Shown here: positions 1-10,719 of the stretch, in pieces
Layout: each line of letters starts with the position of its first letter
Position numbering within the stretch: position 1 is the stretch's first letter
Assembly: GCF_040549485.1 (NCBI RefSeq)
Contig: NZ_JBEPTK010000006.1
Span: 278,553-342,552, forward strand
DNA from: Constrictibacter sp. MBR-5
GTDB lineage: Bacteria > Pseudomonadota > Alphaproteobacteria > JAJUGE01
Reading direction: 5' to 3'
DNA: 64,000 nucleotides
The notes under the pieces: generated by a model
The model's input: only the letters and a program-made list of their open reading frames with translations
The model's database searches: none
Told to the model about the DNA's origin: nothing
Position numbers and translations under genes: made by a program

Positions 1-606
1 CCGATGAATCCCTGGCCGCAGAACGTGCCGGGCTTCCGCGAGGCCGTGGTCGCCTACAGCACCAGCCTGGAACGGCTGGCGCTGTCCCTGCTGCCGATCT
101 ACGCCCGCGCGCTCGAGTTGGCAGCGGACCATTTCGATGCGGCGTTCAGCGACCCGCAATACACGCTGCGCCTGACGCACTATCCCGAGCAGCCGGTCCG
201 TGCCGAGGACGAGTTCGGCCTGGCGCCGCACGTCGACACCAGCTTCATGACGCTGCTGGCGCAGAACGACGTGCCGGGCCTCTCGATCCGCTCGCGCGAC
301 GGCGACTGGATCGACGCGCCGTCGATCCCCGGCACCTTCATCGTCAACGGCGGCGAGATGCTGCGGCGCTGGACCAACGACCGCTTCCTGGCCACGCCGC
401 ACCGGGTGATCAACAGATCCGGCCGCGAGCGCTACGCCGTCCCCTTCTTCTTCGACTGCAACATCGACCAGCCGATCAAGCCGGTCCCGACCTGCACCTC
501 GCCGGACAACCCGCCGAAGTTCCCCGAGACGACCTACATGGAATACATGATCTGGTACCAGAACCGGAACTACGACGCCGTGACCGGGAAGACCGGCGGC
601 GCGTAG
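1..606 (+). CDS. Isopenicillin N synthase-like 2-oxoglutarate/Fe(II) oxygenase, 3' part
   Basis: C-terminal 201 codons of a cytoplasmic non-haem iron oxygenase; the frame is open to the window edge and family members are usually about 320-350 residues, so the 5' third is missing. Counting from the Met codon at position 4, the iron ligands are H76 and D78 (in APHVDTSF) and H133 (in TPHRVIN), inside a jelly-roll fold. R143 in RYAVPFFF would bind 2-oxoglutarate; the Ser that usually lies two residues on is Ala here. The substrate cannot be told from sequence. The family name (PcbC-like) is secure; the reaction is not. Confidence 0.85.
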   Translation, partial: PMNPWPQNVPGFREAVVAYSTSLERLALSLLPIYARALELAADHFDAAFSDPQYTLRLTHYPEQPVRAEDEFGLAPHVDTSFMTLLAQNDVPGLSIRSRDGDWIDAPSIPGTFIVNGGEMLRRWTNDRFLATPHRVINRSGRERYAVPFFFDCNIDQPIKPVPTCTSPDNPPKFPETTYMEYMIWYQNRNYDAVTGKTGGA

Positions 607-637
607 GCGAGCAAGCATGCGGACGCCCACCCCGCAA

Positions 638-752
638 TGTCATCCCCGGACGCAGCGAAGCGGAGATCCGGGGATCCAGGCTCAGCGCTGAGGCTGTCCC
701 CCGGATCCCCGGCTCGACGGGGCCGCGCCCCTCGCCCGCGGACGACGCGCAG
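638..752. repeat. Intergenic palindromic repeat
   Basis: Noncoding sequence between two convergent genes. Ten-base arms CCGGGGATCC (668-677) and GGATCCCCGG (703-712) flank the perfect palindrome CTCAGCGCTGAG (681-692), all within a longer CATCCCCGG...CGGGG stretch. This composition is typical of the dispersed intergenic palindromes common in alphaproteobacterial genomes. It may also end transcription of both flanking genes. A second copy was not found in the window. Confidence 0.5.
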
Positions 753-763
753 GAATGCCCCGC

Positions 764-2650
<1,887 letters not shown>

Positions 2651-2683
2651 TTAGGCTGACCGCGGCCCGATCGGCCGCGTCGT

Positions 2684-2791
2684 TCCCGTTCCCTCCGCCG
2701 GCATGACCCGGATCAGGTACAAAGGGTCACCGCGTTGCAGGGAGCAGGTCGTTCGCTCCGATGCCGGCGGTATCTCAGCCCCCTAACGGGA
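2684..2791 (-). promoter_or_regulatory. TPP riboswitch (THI element)
   Basis: On the minus strand the order is the P1 arm TCCCGTT (2785-2791), the conserved GGGGGCTGAGATACC, a variable arm, then ACCCTTTGTACCTGATC and CGGGTCATGCCGGCG, and the closing P1 arm AACGGGA (2684-2690), which pairs perfectly with the first. These are the pyrimidine- and pyrophosphate-sensor segments of the THI box. It ends about 94 bases before the thiC start, so thiamine pyrophosphate should reduce thiC expression, as is known for this class. The far side of the same 324-base gap holds the promoter region of the divergent ThiF-like gene. Confidence 0.95.
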
Positions 2792-2914
2792 CCCCCCTCG
2801 GACGAGAGGCAGGGTGCGTCAGCCCGCCGCAGAGGTCAAGCCCAACGGACGCAGCCGCCCTTGGCGGGCGCGGCGCGATGCCCAACTATGGGGCGTCGCA
2901 ACGAGGATGCCGCG

Positions 2915-3742
2915 ATGGACTTCAGCGAAGACCAGATCCAGCGCTATTCGCGCCATATCCTGCTGCCCGAGGTCGGCGGCGCGGGCCAGGCGAAGCTGAT
3001 GGGCGCGCGCGTCCTGATCGTCGGCGCCGGCGGCCTGGGCGCGCCGATGCTGCTCTATCTCGCCGCGGCTGGCGTCGGCACGATCGGCGTCATCGACGAC
3101 GACACGGTCGACCTCTCCAACCTGCAACGGCAGGTGATCCACACCACCGGCAGTGTCGGACGGCCGAAGGTCGACAGCGCCATCGAGGCGGTGGCATCCC
3201 TCAACCCGGAGGTGCGGATCGAGGCGCACCGCGGGCGGCTCAATGCCGGCAACGTCATGGACATTCTCGCCGGCTACGACCTGGTCGCCGACGGCACAGA
3301 CAATTTCGCGACCCGCTTCCTGCTGAACGACGCCTGCTACCTCGCCGGCAAGACGCTGGTGTCGGCGGCATTGCTGCGCTTCGACGGCCAGCTCTCGACG
3401 TTCAAGGCGCATCTGGGCGACCCGCATCCCTGCTATCGCTGCATCTTCCGCGAGCCGCCGCCGGCGGGCATGGTGCCCTCCTGCTCCGAGGCCGGCGTGT
3501 TCGGCGCCGTCGCCGGCGCCGTCGGCACGCTCCAGGCGACCGAGGTGCTGAAGGAACTGCTGGGCATCGGCGATTCGCTGTCGGGGTCGCTGCTCATGTA
3601 CGACGCGCTGTCGACGACCTTCCGCAAGGTGAAGGTGAAGCGCGACGCCGAGTGCCCGCTGTGCGGCACGCATCCCGCCATCCACGACCTGTCCGCACAC
3701 GCGCCCGGCAACGCGGCCCCAGCCGACGCGGGCGTCGCCTGA
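2915..3742 (+). CDS. HesA/MoeB/ThiF-family adenylyltransferase
   Basis: E1-like enzyme that adenylates the C-terminal glycine of a ubiquitin-like sulfur carrier (ThiS or MoaD type) using ATP. In the 275 residues the nucleotide-binding GAGGLGAP (37-44) is followed by the family motifs DDDTVDLSNLQRQ and DGTDNF. Two zinc-binding pairs, CYRC and CPLC, and the conserved Cys in PSCSEAGVFG are present. There is no C-terminal rhodanese domain. The start is the ATG before DFSEDQIQRYSRH, the standard N terminus. It is divergent from thiC and its stop overlaps the start of the next gene (TGATG). Sequence does not decide between a thiamine and a molybdopterin role. Confidence 0.9.
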   Translation: MDFSEDQIQRYSRHILLPEVGGAGQAKLMGARVLIVGAGGLGAPMLLYLAAAGVGTIGVIDDDTVDLSNLQRQVIHTTGSVGRPKVDSAIEAVASLNPEVRIEAHRGRLNAGNVMDILAGYDLVADGTDNFATRFLLNDACYLAGKTLVSAALLRFDGQLSTFKAHLGDPHPCYRCIFREPPPAGMVPSCSEAGVFGAVAGAVGTLQATEVLKELLGIGDSLSGSLLMYDALSTTFRKVKVKRDAECPLCGTHPAIHDLSAHAPGNAAPADAGVA

Positions 3743-4176
3743 TGGCGACGACGCCGCCGGACAAGCTGTCGGTGATCGTCCAGTCGGGCGATTTCGACCG
3801 GGTCCACTATGCGCTGATGACCGTCGCCGCCGCGGTCGCGGTGAACATGCCCGCCACCGTGTTCTTCACCATGGGCGCCTGCCGCGCCCTGGCGAAGCCG
3901 CAGGACGGCCGGCCCGGCTGGGCCGCGATGCGCACCGCCGGCGGCGAGGAGGCGGCGGCATGGGACGCGGCGCTGGAAGCCCGCAAACTGGCGACCTTCG
4001 AGGAGCTGCTGGAAGCCTGCGTCGCCCTCGGCGCCCGCATCATGGTCTGCGAGACCGGCCTCGCCGCCATGGACATGGAATCAAGCGACCTGCGCGACGA
4101 CGTACCGGCCGAGATCACCGGCCTCGTCAGCTTCCTGAAGGACTCGTCGGCGACGGGAACGACACTCTTCGTCTGA
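3742..4176 (+). CDS. DsrE-family protein
   Basis: A 144-residue cytoplasmic protein with a DsrE/DsrF-like alpha/beta fold: an N-terminal strand LSVIVQSGDFDRVHYAL, a second block ATVFFTMGACRAL and a third MVCETGLAAM. Cys residues in GAC and MVCE lie where relatives carry persulfide-bearing cysteines. The ATG overlaps the stop of the ThiF-like gene by one base, so the two are probably co-translated. Together they suggest a small sulfur-transfer unit (inference). No ThiS-, MoaD- or TusA-like carrier is next to them. Confidence 0.75.
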   Translation: MATTPPDKLSVIVQSGDFDRVHYALMTVAAAVAVNMPATVFFTMGACRALAKPQDGRPGWAAMRTAGGEEAAAWDAALEARKLATFEELLEACVALGARIMVCETGLAAMDMESSDLRDDVPAEITGLVSFLKDSSATGTTLFV

Positions 4177-4272
4177 TCCGCCGGCACCGAACCGAGCGCG
4201 GATACGCGCCCGCATGGATCGGCTGCGACAAAGCGGGCACTATCGCCGTGCGACAGCTCGGAGGAGGTCGGC

Positions 4273-5391
4273 ATGAGCAGATCCGGTCGCGCCGCGCGCA
4301 GCGGTGTGCGGGTGCTGGCAATGACGATGGCGACAACCGTGGCGATGGTCCTGTTCGGCGGGATCGCCACCGCCGACCCTGACCGTACGTTCACCCTTCT
4401 CGATCAGGCTGGCGTCTTTTGGAACGACGATCTTGAGCGATGGTTCGAAGAAGTCGTCGCAGAGAGCACCAAAGGCGCGGTCTCGTTGCGTGTCCTCGAC
4501 GAACGCACGGTTCCCGGGGAAGCGGTCGTATCGGGGACGCGGAGCGGTCGCTACCCGCTGGCGACGGTCTTCGCCCGGACCAGCGGTCTTCCGCTGGTCG
4601 ATATCGCCGCCCTTCCCGGCGTTCTCGACAGTGTCGGGGCCTACGGGAAGGCCTTCGACAGCGGCCTGGAGCAGGCGTTCCGGGACGTGCTGGATTCCCG
4701 CGGCCTCGTCTTTCTGGCCACCGGTGCCTATTCGGGCCTGGTGCTCGTGACCACGCAGAGTCTGGACAGCCTGGGGGCGCTCGCAGGACGCAGGATCGGT
4801 TCGCGAATGCCCGACCTCTCCAGCGCACTCACGGCGATCGGGGCCGTGCCCGTACCGATTACCCACTCCCCTTCCGCTACCAGCGCGGCCATGAACAGCG
4901 GTGATCTCGACGCAGCGCTTATCAATCCATGGACCGTTGCAGCTCTATCCAAAGAGGTCTTCACCGATGCTTCAGTCTATGAATGGCCCTTCGGCAAGCT
5001 GCGGCCGTGGCTGGCATTCGCCGACGAACGCGCCTGGGCCGGCCTGGAGAGCGACGCCCGGAACGGTCTCGCGACGGCCTTTGAGCAATTGCAGGGCCGA
5101 TTAATCGAGGAAGCCCACGCAAACGAGGTCGGTGCGCTCGAGGCGCTGCGCGAGCGTGGAATCGCGTGGCGCGGGTTCTCGCGGCAGGGCCTGAAAGCCG
5201 CGCAGACCACGGGCCAGCCGTTCAAGGCGACTTGGCAGGACTGGGTCGACCGAGCGGTCGCCGGTGGCGTGGCGAAAGACCGTGCCGAGGACCTTCTGCG
5301 CCGGATGCGCGAGATCGGCGTCGCCTATTCCGGGCCGAGCTGTCCCGATAACCAGACCGACTGCAGCGGCGAATGCCGGATCCAATGCTGA
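4273..5391 (+). CDS. DctP-like TRAP substrate-binding protein, orphan, Cys-rich tail
   Basis: Probably a secreted periplasmic binding protein: residues 1-35 form a signal peptide ending ATA-D, followed by a DctP-type fold (ARTSGLPLVDIAALPG, NSGDLDAALINPW, KLRPWLAFADERAW, then a long C-terminal helical region). Of its 372 residues the last 16 carry four cysteines spaced C-x6-C-x3-C-x3-C, which I do not associate with this family. GGAGGAGG precedes the ATG by a good distance. No DctQ or DctM permease is adjacent, so transport may use a distant permease, or the protein may be a sensor component. It probably forms a unit with the membrane protein gene 49 bases downstream. Confidence 0.7.
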   Translation: MSRSGRAARSGVRVLAMTMATTVAMVLFGGIATADPDRTFTLLDQAGVFWNDDLERWFEEVVAESTKGAVSLRVLDERTVPGEAVVSGTRSGRYPLATVFARTSGLPLVDIAALPGVLDSVGAYGKAFDSGLEQAFRDVLDSRGLVFLATGAYSGLVLVTTQSLDSLGALAGRRIGSRMPDLSSALTAIGAVPVPITHSPSATSAAMNSGDLDAALINPWTVAALSKEVFTDASVYEWPFGKLRPWLAFADERAWAGLESDARNGLATAFEQLQGRLIEEAHANEVGALEALRERGIAWRGFSRQGLKAAQTTGQPFKATWQDWVDRAVAGGVAKDRAEDLLRRMREIGVAYSGPSCPDNQTDCSGECRIQC

Positions 5392-5440
5392 CGTGCCGTC
5401 ACGGCCACAGATAGCGAAGCCGCACGAGACGGAGAAGGCC

Positions 5441-6319
5441 ATGTTCCCGTCCGACCCCTGGAAGGCCGTCGTCTTCCTTCTGCTCATCCTGCCGGGCTTC
5501 GTGGCGCTCGGACTGATCCAACTCTGGAGCGACCTGCGATTCGATGAGTTCTTGTACACCATGCTCGCCCTCTCGCTGTCGCTTCTGATCTTCGTCGTCT
5601 CGCTCGGACTGCTCGGCCTGTTGCTGTTGTTCTTGCCTCGACGGGAGCGGCGAACGTCGCCCGCGGACATGCCATGGCGGGCGGCGTTCGACCGTCGGCG
5701 GAGCGGATCTGCCGATCCGGACCTGTCCTCGCTACCTATCGTCTCGGATGCGGGCCGGTTCTGGTACCTGTTCACGCCGATCGTCCTCGTCGCCACGGTC
5801 GGCGCCGCGGTTTCGGGCTGGCTCCTCTACCGCAACGAGGTGCTGATGGCGGCACCGCAATATGTCTTCCGGTCGCTCGGGATGAACTACGGCCTGGAGG
5901 CGATGGCGACGCCGTCGGAGCTGCTGTTCCGCTACTACCGCAACGCTTCGACCGCCAAGGGATTCGTCGCAGATGCGCGCCCGGCGCATCTGCGCGGCGA
6001 CAGGATGTGGGTGAGGGTCTTCCTGCGCGACCAGCTGGTCTACGAGGGCTTTCCGCGCTACGTCGCCACGCGGCAGCGCTCGCCGGAATTCTTCCTCAGC
6101 CCTGTATGCCGCGTGCGGGACGGCGGGACGACAGTCACGCCGGTCGATGGGCCGGGCCTCGTCCTGTTCGCCGACCAGGTCGGCCACGTGGAACTGCTCG
6201 ACGAGCGCACGAGCCGCTGCTGCCAAGCCTTCTTCTCCGCGCCGCCCTATAGTTGCGGGGCGACCGATACCGGCCGGCCGGCCGCCACGACCTCCGGCGT
6301 CAGGCCTGCCGGATACTGA
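5441..6319 (+). CDS. Membrane protein, DUF6338-like
   Basis: 292 residues. Two hydrophobic segments occupy the first 65 residues (VVFLLLILPGFVALGLIQLW and LALSLSLLIFVVSLGLLGLL), a third lies near 110-130 (WYLFTPIVLVATVGAAVSGW), and a soluble C-terminal domain follows. The N-terminal pattern resembles the DUF6338 family of unknown function; this assignment is from memory and tentative. GGAGAAGG sits just before the ATG. Its last 20 bases overlap the 3' end of the convergent GntR gene. It follows the orphan DctP-like gene closely, so a shared role is possible. Confidence 0.55.
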   Translation: MFPSDPWKAVVFLLLILPGFVALGLIQLWSDLRFDEFLYTMLALSLSLLIFVVSLGLLGLLLLFLPRRERRTSPADMPWRAAFDRRRSGSADPDLSSLPIVSDAGRFWYLFTPIVLVATVGAAVSGWLLYRNEVLMAAPQYVFRSLGMNYGLEAMATPSELLFRYYRNASTAKGFVADARPAHLRGDRMWVRVFLRDQLVYEGFPRYVATRQRSPEFFLSPVCRVRDGGTTVTPVDGPGLVLFADQVGHVELLDERTSRCCQAFFSAPPYSCGATDTGRPAATTSGVRPAGY

Positions 6320-7016
6320 CCTCGAGCGCCAGCGGGCTCGACAGGATGGCGTCCATCACCATCTTGCGCGACGCGTCGACCTGCTCCGCCGCAATGCCCG
6401 CCGCGGCATCGCCGTCGCCGCGGATCAGCGCGTCGACCAGCGTCTTGTGCTCGTGCTGCATCTCCTCGGTACGATTGCGCAGGGCGAGGCCCAGGTGCAG
6501 CAGCCGCTCCATCTCGTCGAGCAGGCCCGCCAGGGTCGTGGTCAGCCGCGCGTTGCCCGACGCCTCGGCGATGGTGACGTGGAAGTCGCGGTTGGCGCGC
6601 AGGAAGTCCGCCTCGCTTTCGCGGTCGCCGGGCACGTAGCCGGCGCGGCAGACGGCGTCGAGCTGGCGCAGCCGGTCGCCCTGGACACGGCCGGCGGCGA
6701 GCCGCGCCGCCTCGGGTTCCAGCAGCATGCGGAACTGGAAGATGTCCTGCACGTCGCGCAGCGTCACCGGCGCCACCAGATAGCCGCGGCGCGGCAGCGC
6801 CCGGATCAGGCCCTCCTGCGACAGGCGCATCAGCGCCGCGCGCACCGGCGCCTTGCCCAGGCCCAGCCGCACCCCGAGCCGCGCCTCCGTCACCTCCTCG
6901 CCCGGCGCCAGGGCGCAGCGGATGATGTCGTGCTTGATCCGCTCATAGGCGATGTCGCTCAGGCGCTGCTGAACGGGCGGCGCGGAAACGGCCGTCAGGG
7001 GCGAAACGGCATCCAT
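6300..7016 (-). CDS. GntR-family regulator, FCD (FadR) subfamily
   Basis: DNA-binding repressor type of 238 residues. The winged helix is at about 15-75 (AYERIKHDIIRCALAPGEEV, TEARLGVRLGLGKAPVRAAL, LPRRGYLV). The FCD ligand domain follows, with the metal/ligand residues of the EPEAARLAA and DFHVTIAEASGN blocks and a late His in MQHEHKTLVDAL. The ATG at 7016 is chosen; a TTG 45 bases upstream is the alternative. It is divergent from the enolase-superfamily gene, which makes that gene its most likely target (inference). Confidence 0.88.
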   Translation of the reverse strand: MDAVSPLTAVSAPPVQQRLSDIAYERIKHDIIRCALAPGEEVTEARLGVRLGLGKAPVRAALMRLSQEGLIRALPRRGYLVAPVTLRDVQDIFQFRMLLEPEAARLAAGRVQGDRLRQLDAVCRAGYVPGDRESEADFLRANRDFHVTIAEASGNARLTTTLAGLLDEMERLLHLGLALRNRTEEMQHEHKTLVDALIRGDGDAAAGIAAEQVDASRKMVMDAILSSPLALEVSIRQA

Positions 7017-7140
7017 GGCGAGGCTCGTGGTCCGGTTGTTCTGCTGGGCAGCCTGCGCCAAGCTCTAGCATAAGCGCCGCACCGCGTCATCGGAGGGCGC
7101 GTGCGGCCGCCGAAGACCGCGGAAATACGGGAGCGCTGCC

Positions 7141-8229
7141 ATGAAGATCACCAAGGTCGAGACCATCTGGATCAGCATCCCCTTCGACCACGGCGGCCCG
7201 GCGAGCGGCTTCGGCGGCAAGGTCTGGCGCGACCTCGGCACGCTGCTGGTCAAGGTCGAGACCGACGCGGGCATCACCGGCTGGGGCGAGGCCTTCGGCT
7301 ACAACGCCATCCCCTCGACCCGTGCCGCGATCGAGAGCATGGTGGCGCCGCTCGTCATCGGCCGCGACCCGCTCGCCATAACGCCGCTGATGACCGAACT
7401 GCAGAAGACGCTGCACATCTTCGGCCGCTACGGCCAGACGATCTATGCCCTGTCCGGGCTCGACATCGCGCTCTGGGACATCGCGGCGAAGGCGGCGGGC
7501 GTGCCGCTGCGCCGGCTGCTCGGCACCGGCGGCGACGACCCCCTGCCCTGCTATGCCAGCCTGCTGCGCTACGGCGACCCGGCCATCGTCGCCGAGCGGT
7601 CCGCCGCCGCGGCGGCCGAAGGCTACCGTTACATCAAGCTGCACGAGACGACGGTCGAGGCGGTGGCCGCGGCGCGCGACGCCGTCGGACCCGACGTCGA
7701 GATCATGGTCGACACCAACTGCCCCTGGACGCTCCAGGAAGCGCTCGACATGGCGCGCCGGCTGGAGCCGCAGCGGCTCTACTGGCTGGAGGAGCCGATC
7801 TGGCCGCCCGAGAACTTCGCCGGTCTCGCCGAACTGTCGCGCCGCGCGCCGATGCCGATCGCGGCCGGCGAGAATGCCTGCACCGCCTGGCAGTTCCAGG
7901 CGATGCTGGAGGCGCGCGCCGTCGCCTTCGCCCAGCCCAGCGTCACCAAGGTCGGCGGCATATCCGAGTTCCGGAAGGTCCAGGCCCTGTGCGAGACGCA
8001 CAACACCGCCTGCGCGCCGCATTCGCCCTATTTCGGGCCGGGCTTCCTCGCCACCATGCAGCTGGTCGCCGGCACCGGCACCCCGGTCGAACGCTTCTTC
8101 GGCCGGCTGGAGGCGAGCCTCTATGGCGACCTGGTGGATGCGCGGGACGGCTGGCTGCGCGTCGCCGATGTGCCCGGCGTCGGTCCCGACCCCGATCCGG
8201 CCGTGATCGCACGGTATCGGGTGGAATAG
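7141..8229 (+). CDS. Mandelate racemase/muconate lactonizing enzyme family
   Basis: Enolase-superfamily enzyme that abstracts a proton alpha to a carboxylate. All catalytic residues are visible in the 362 residues: KLH at 166-168, metal ligands D191, E217 and E244, and a C-terminal H294 in CAPHSPYFGPG. A Lys-x-His in place of Lys-x-Lys on the second strand points to a sugar-acid dehydratase-like subgroup rather than true mandelate racemase, but the substrate is unknown. The ATG is preceded by GGGAG. It is divergent from the GntR regulator, an arrangement common for sugar-acid catabolic genes. Confidence 0.85.
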   Translation: MKITKVETIWISIPFDHGGPASGFGGKVWRDLGTLLVKVETDAGITGWGEAFGYNAIPSTRAAIESMVAPLVIGRDPLAITPLMTELQKTLHIFGRYGQTIYALSGLDIALWDIAAKAAGVPLRRLLGTGGDDPLPCYASLLRYGDPAIVAERSAAAAAEGYRYIKLHETTVEAVAAARDAVGPDVEIMVDTNCPWTLQEALDMARRLEPQRLYWLEEPIWPPENFAGLAELSRRAPMPIAAGENACTAWQFQAMLEARAVAFAQPSVTKVGGISEFRKVQALCETHNTACAPHSPYFGPGFLATMQLVAGTGTPVERFFGRLEASLYGDLVDARDGWLRVADVPGVGPDPDPAVIARYRVE

Positions 8230-8324
8230 CCGCTCGGTAATGGAGCGTATCAATCGACTATAAACTGCCTCCAATTTGCCCTAAACTGATCACGTTCCGT
8301 GCTCCTCAGATCGACACGGTCGCG

Positions 8325-9932
8325 ATGCAGAAGGTCTTCGACCTCGCCAAGCTGGTAGCCGAGCCCGGCGGCTTTCCCGCCGTCGCCCAGGTTCTCGACC
8401 TCGTCGACACCGCCGCCTGCCTGATGGACGCCGAGGAACGGATCAAGGGCTGGAACCGCTGCTACGAGCGCTTCTTCCCCGAGCATATCGGCCGCCTGAC
8501 GCCCGGCCTGACCTATGCCGAGAACCTTGAACGCTTCTTCTCGCACAACGTCACCTTCAGGAGCGAGGAGCAGCTGCGGGAGAAGGTCCAGGCGGGACTG
8601 ATCAGGCACCGTGGCCAGACGCAGCCCTTCTTCTTCCAGCTCCGCGACGGCCGCTGGCTGAAGTCGCAGAACCTCTGGCTTGACGACGGCGGCTGCATCA
8701 AGCTCTGGACCGACGTCACCGAGGAGCACAACGCCCGGTTCGCCGAGCGCGGCCTCGCCGAAGCGATCGCCCACTACGACCTCGGCTTCGCCCTTTTCGA
8801 CAAGAACGGCTGCTTCGTCCTGGCCAACCGTGCCTACTCGAACCTGTTTCCCTATACGCCCGACCTCTTCCATCCGAAGACGACCTACGCCGAGCACCTG
8901 CTCCGGCACGCACGCCACAGCTGGGACGAGGTCGAGGCGGAACGGCTGTCGGCGCTCGCCGGCCGGCCGGTGCCCCTGACCGCGGCGCTCCGCGGCGCGG
9001 CGGTCTTCCGGATGAAGAACGGCGGCTGGATGCGGCTGGAGGAGCACGTCACGCACGAGGGCGGGATTGCCTCGCTCTGGATCGACATCACCGAGATCCA
9101 CGAACTCGACGAGACCAACGCCCGCCTCGCCGCACAGACCAGCGACCTGCGGCGCCTGGCCCAGGAGCTGCGCGAGGCCCGCGACGCCGCCATCGCCAGC
9201 CAGATGCGCGCCGAGCAGGCCAACCGCACCAAGTCCGGCTTCCTGGCGATGATGAGCCACGAACTCCGCACCCCGCTGAACGCGGTGATCGGCCTCTCCG
9301 ATGCGATGCTGCACGAGATCTTCGGGCCGATCGAGAACCCCCGCTACAAGGACTACGCCCACGACATCAACGCCGCCGGCCGGCATCAGCTCGACCTGAT
9401 CAACGATCTCCTCGACCTGTCGCGCATCGAGGCGGGGCGGCTGCCGGTGCGGCTTGAGCGGATCGATCCCGCGACAGTGGTCGAGGAAGCCTCGGCGATG
9501 CTGACGCCGCTCGCCGAGGAGCGCGAGATCGTCTTCGAGGCCCGGATCGACGATCGTCTCGACAGCATCACGGCCGACCGCCGGGCGCTCGTCCAGATCG
9601 CGGTCAACCTGCTCTCCAATGCCGTGAAGTTCACGCCACCCGGCGGACAGGTGCGTCTCGCCCTCGGTCCTGCCGCCGCCGGCGGCTTCACGCTGACGGT
9701 CGCGGATACCGGCATCGGCATGACCGAGGTCGAGGTGGCGCGCGCCTTCGAGCTCTTCGTGCAGATCGACAATGCCTGGACCCGCCAGCAGGAAGGCACC
9801 GGCCTGGGCCTGCCGATGGTCAAGGGCCTGGTCGAGATGCACGGCGGGACGGTCCGGATCGACAGCAGCCCGCACCACGGAACCACGGTGACCGCGGAAT
9901 TTCCCTGTCAGCGCGCCGCCAACGCCGCCTGA
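8325..9932 (+). CDS. Soluble PAS-domain sensor histidine kinase
   Basis: 535 residues, no membrane segments, so it probably senses a cytoplasmic signal. Two PAS-like modules at about 20-130 (LVDTAACLMDAEERIKGWN) and 145-255 (YDLGFALFDKNGCFVLANRA) are followed by a short coiled coil (260-300), the phosphoacceptor H312 in MMSHELRTPLNAVIG, and an HATPase domain with NLLSNAVKF, DTGIGM and GTGLGLPMVKG. The PAS composition (PAS_7 type) resembles kinases that feed phosphorelays in alphaproteobacteria. No response regulator is adjacent, so it is an orphan. The start lacks a clear ribosome site. Confidence 0.9.
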   Translation: MQKVFDLAKLVAEPGGFPAVAQVLDLVDTAACLMDAEERIKGWNRCYERFFPEHIGRLTPGLTYAENLERFFSHNVTFRSEEQLREKVQAGLIRHRGQTQPFFFQLRDGRWLKSQNLWLDDGGCIKLWTDVTEEHNARFAERGLAEAIAHYDLGFALFDKNGCFVLANRAYSNLFPYTPDLFHPKTTYAEHLLRHARHSWDEVEAERLSALAGRPVPLTAALRGAAVFRMKNGGWMRLEEHVTHEGGIASLWIDITEIHELDETNARLAAQTSDLRRLAQELREARDAAIASQMRAEQANRTKSGFLAMMSHELRTPLNAVIGLSDAMLHEIFGPIENPRYKDYAHDINAAGRHQLDLINDLLDLSRIEAGRLPVRLERIDPATVVEEASAMLTPLAEEREIVFEARIDDRLDSITADRRALVQIAVNLLSNAVKFTPPGGQVRLALGPAAAGGFTLTVADTGIGMTEVEVARAFELFVQIDNAWTRQQEGTGLGLPMVKGLVEMHGGTVRIDSSPHHGTTVTAEFPCQRAANAA

Positions 9933-9953
9933 CCGCCCGGCTGCCCGCGCCGT

Positions 9954-10703
9954 TCAGCCGAGCGACATGCCGCCGTCCACGTGAATGGTCTGACCTGTCA
10001 CATAGGCCGCGTCGGGTGACAGGAGGAAGGCGATGACGCCGGCGACCTCGGCGGGATCGGCGAGGCGCCCGAGCGGAATCCCCGCTGCGATCTCCGCCCA
10101 CTTCTGCGGCGAGAGCGCCGTGTGCGCCCCGGCATCCTTCCTGACAAAGCCGGGCGAGACGCAGTTCACCGTCACCCCGGCCGGCGCGAGTTCGGCCGCG
10201 AGCGACCGGGCCAGCGTCTCCATGGCGGCCTTGGCCGCCGCCGTCGACGGAAAGCGATAGCCGTGCGCCGGAAACCGGTGCGCCCCGAAGGCGCTGACCG
10301 CCACCACCCGGCCCGCACCGGACGACTCCAGGCTGGGCCGAGCCGCGCGGATCAGGTGGAAGAAGCCTTCTGCGATCGCGGCGAAGGGTCCGCGAAGCCC
10401 GTCTTCGGGCAGCTCGGCAAGGCTCCGACGATCGGCGAAACCGGCATTGCTCACCAGCCAGTCGAGACCGCCGAACCGCTCCACCGCCGTCCCGACGAGG
10501 TCGGCGGCGGTCTCGGGCGCGGCGAGATCGCCATAGGCCAGCGCGGTCTCGGCACCCGCCGCGCGAACGGCGGCTGCCGTTCGCTCCAGCCCCTCCCGGT
10601 TGGCGCGGGTGTGGAGCAGGATCCGGACGTCCCGGCCCGCGATGCGGCGCGCAACGGCAGCACCGATCCCCGATGCCGCGCCGGTGACGAGGGCCACCGT
10701 CAC
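9954..10703 (-). CDS. Short-chain dehydrogenase/reductase, atypical active site
   Basis: Rossmann-fold oxidoreductase of 249 residues: TGAASGIG (7-14), SNAG (85-88) and the C-terminal FVRKDAG...HVDGGMSLG. The catalytic Ser (S137) and Lys (K158) are recognisable, but the residue four before Lys, normally Tyr, is Thr154. The nearest Tyr (Y149) is nine residues before the Lys, and the Ser-Lys gap is about four residues longer than in the 3-hydroxybutyrate dehydrogenase of this same window. Activity is therefore uncertain. It starts with GTG 16 bases after the gpmA stop and is probably co-transcribed with gpmA. Confidence 0.85.
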   Translation of the reverse strand: MTVALVTGAASGIGAAVARRIAGRDVRILLHTRANREGLERTAAAVRAAGAETALAYGDLAAPETAADLVGTAVERFGGLDWLVSNAGFADRRSLAELPEDGLRGPFAAIAEGFFHLIRAARPSLESSGAGRVVAVSAFGAHRFPAHGYRFPSTAAAKAAMETLARSLAAELAPAGVTVNCVSPGFVRKDAGAHTALSPQKWAEIAAGIPLGRLADPAEVAGVIAFLLSPDAAYVTGQTIHVDGGMSLG

Positions 10704-10719
10704 GGGCGGCGCTCCGCGC

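Noticed and set aside
2761..3741. Long frame running through the ThiF-like gene into the DsrE-like gene
   Set aside because: The part before 3742 is a frame shadow of the ThiF-like gene with heavy Arg/Gly/Pro bias; only the DsrE part after the ATG at 3742 is real.
8250..9878. Open frame of 542 codons on the minus strand
   Set aside because: Antisense to the histidine kinase, whose H-box and ATPase motifs are intact; the product has no recognisable fold.
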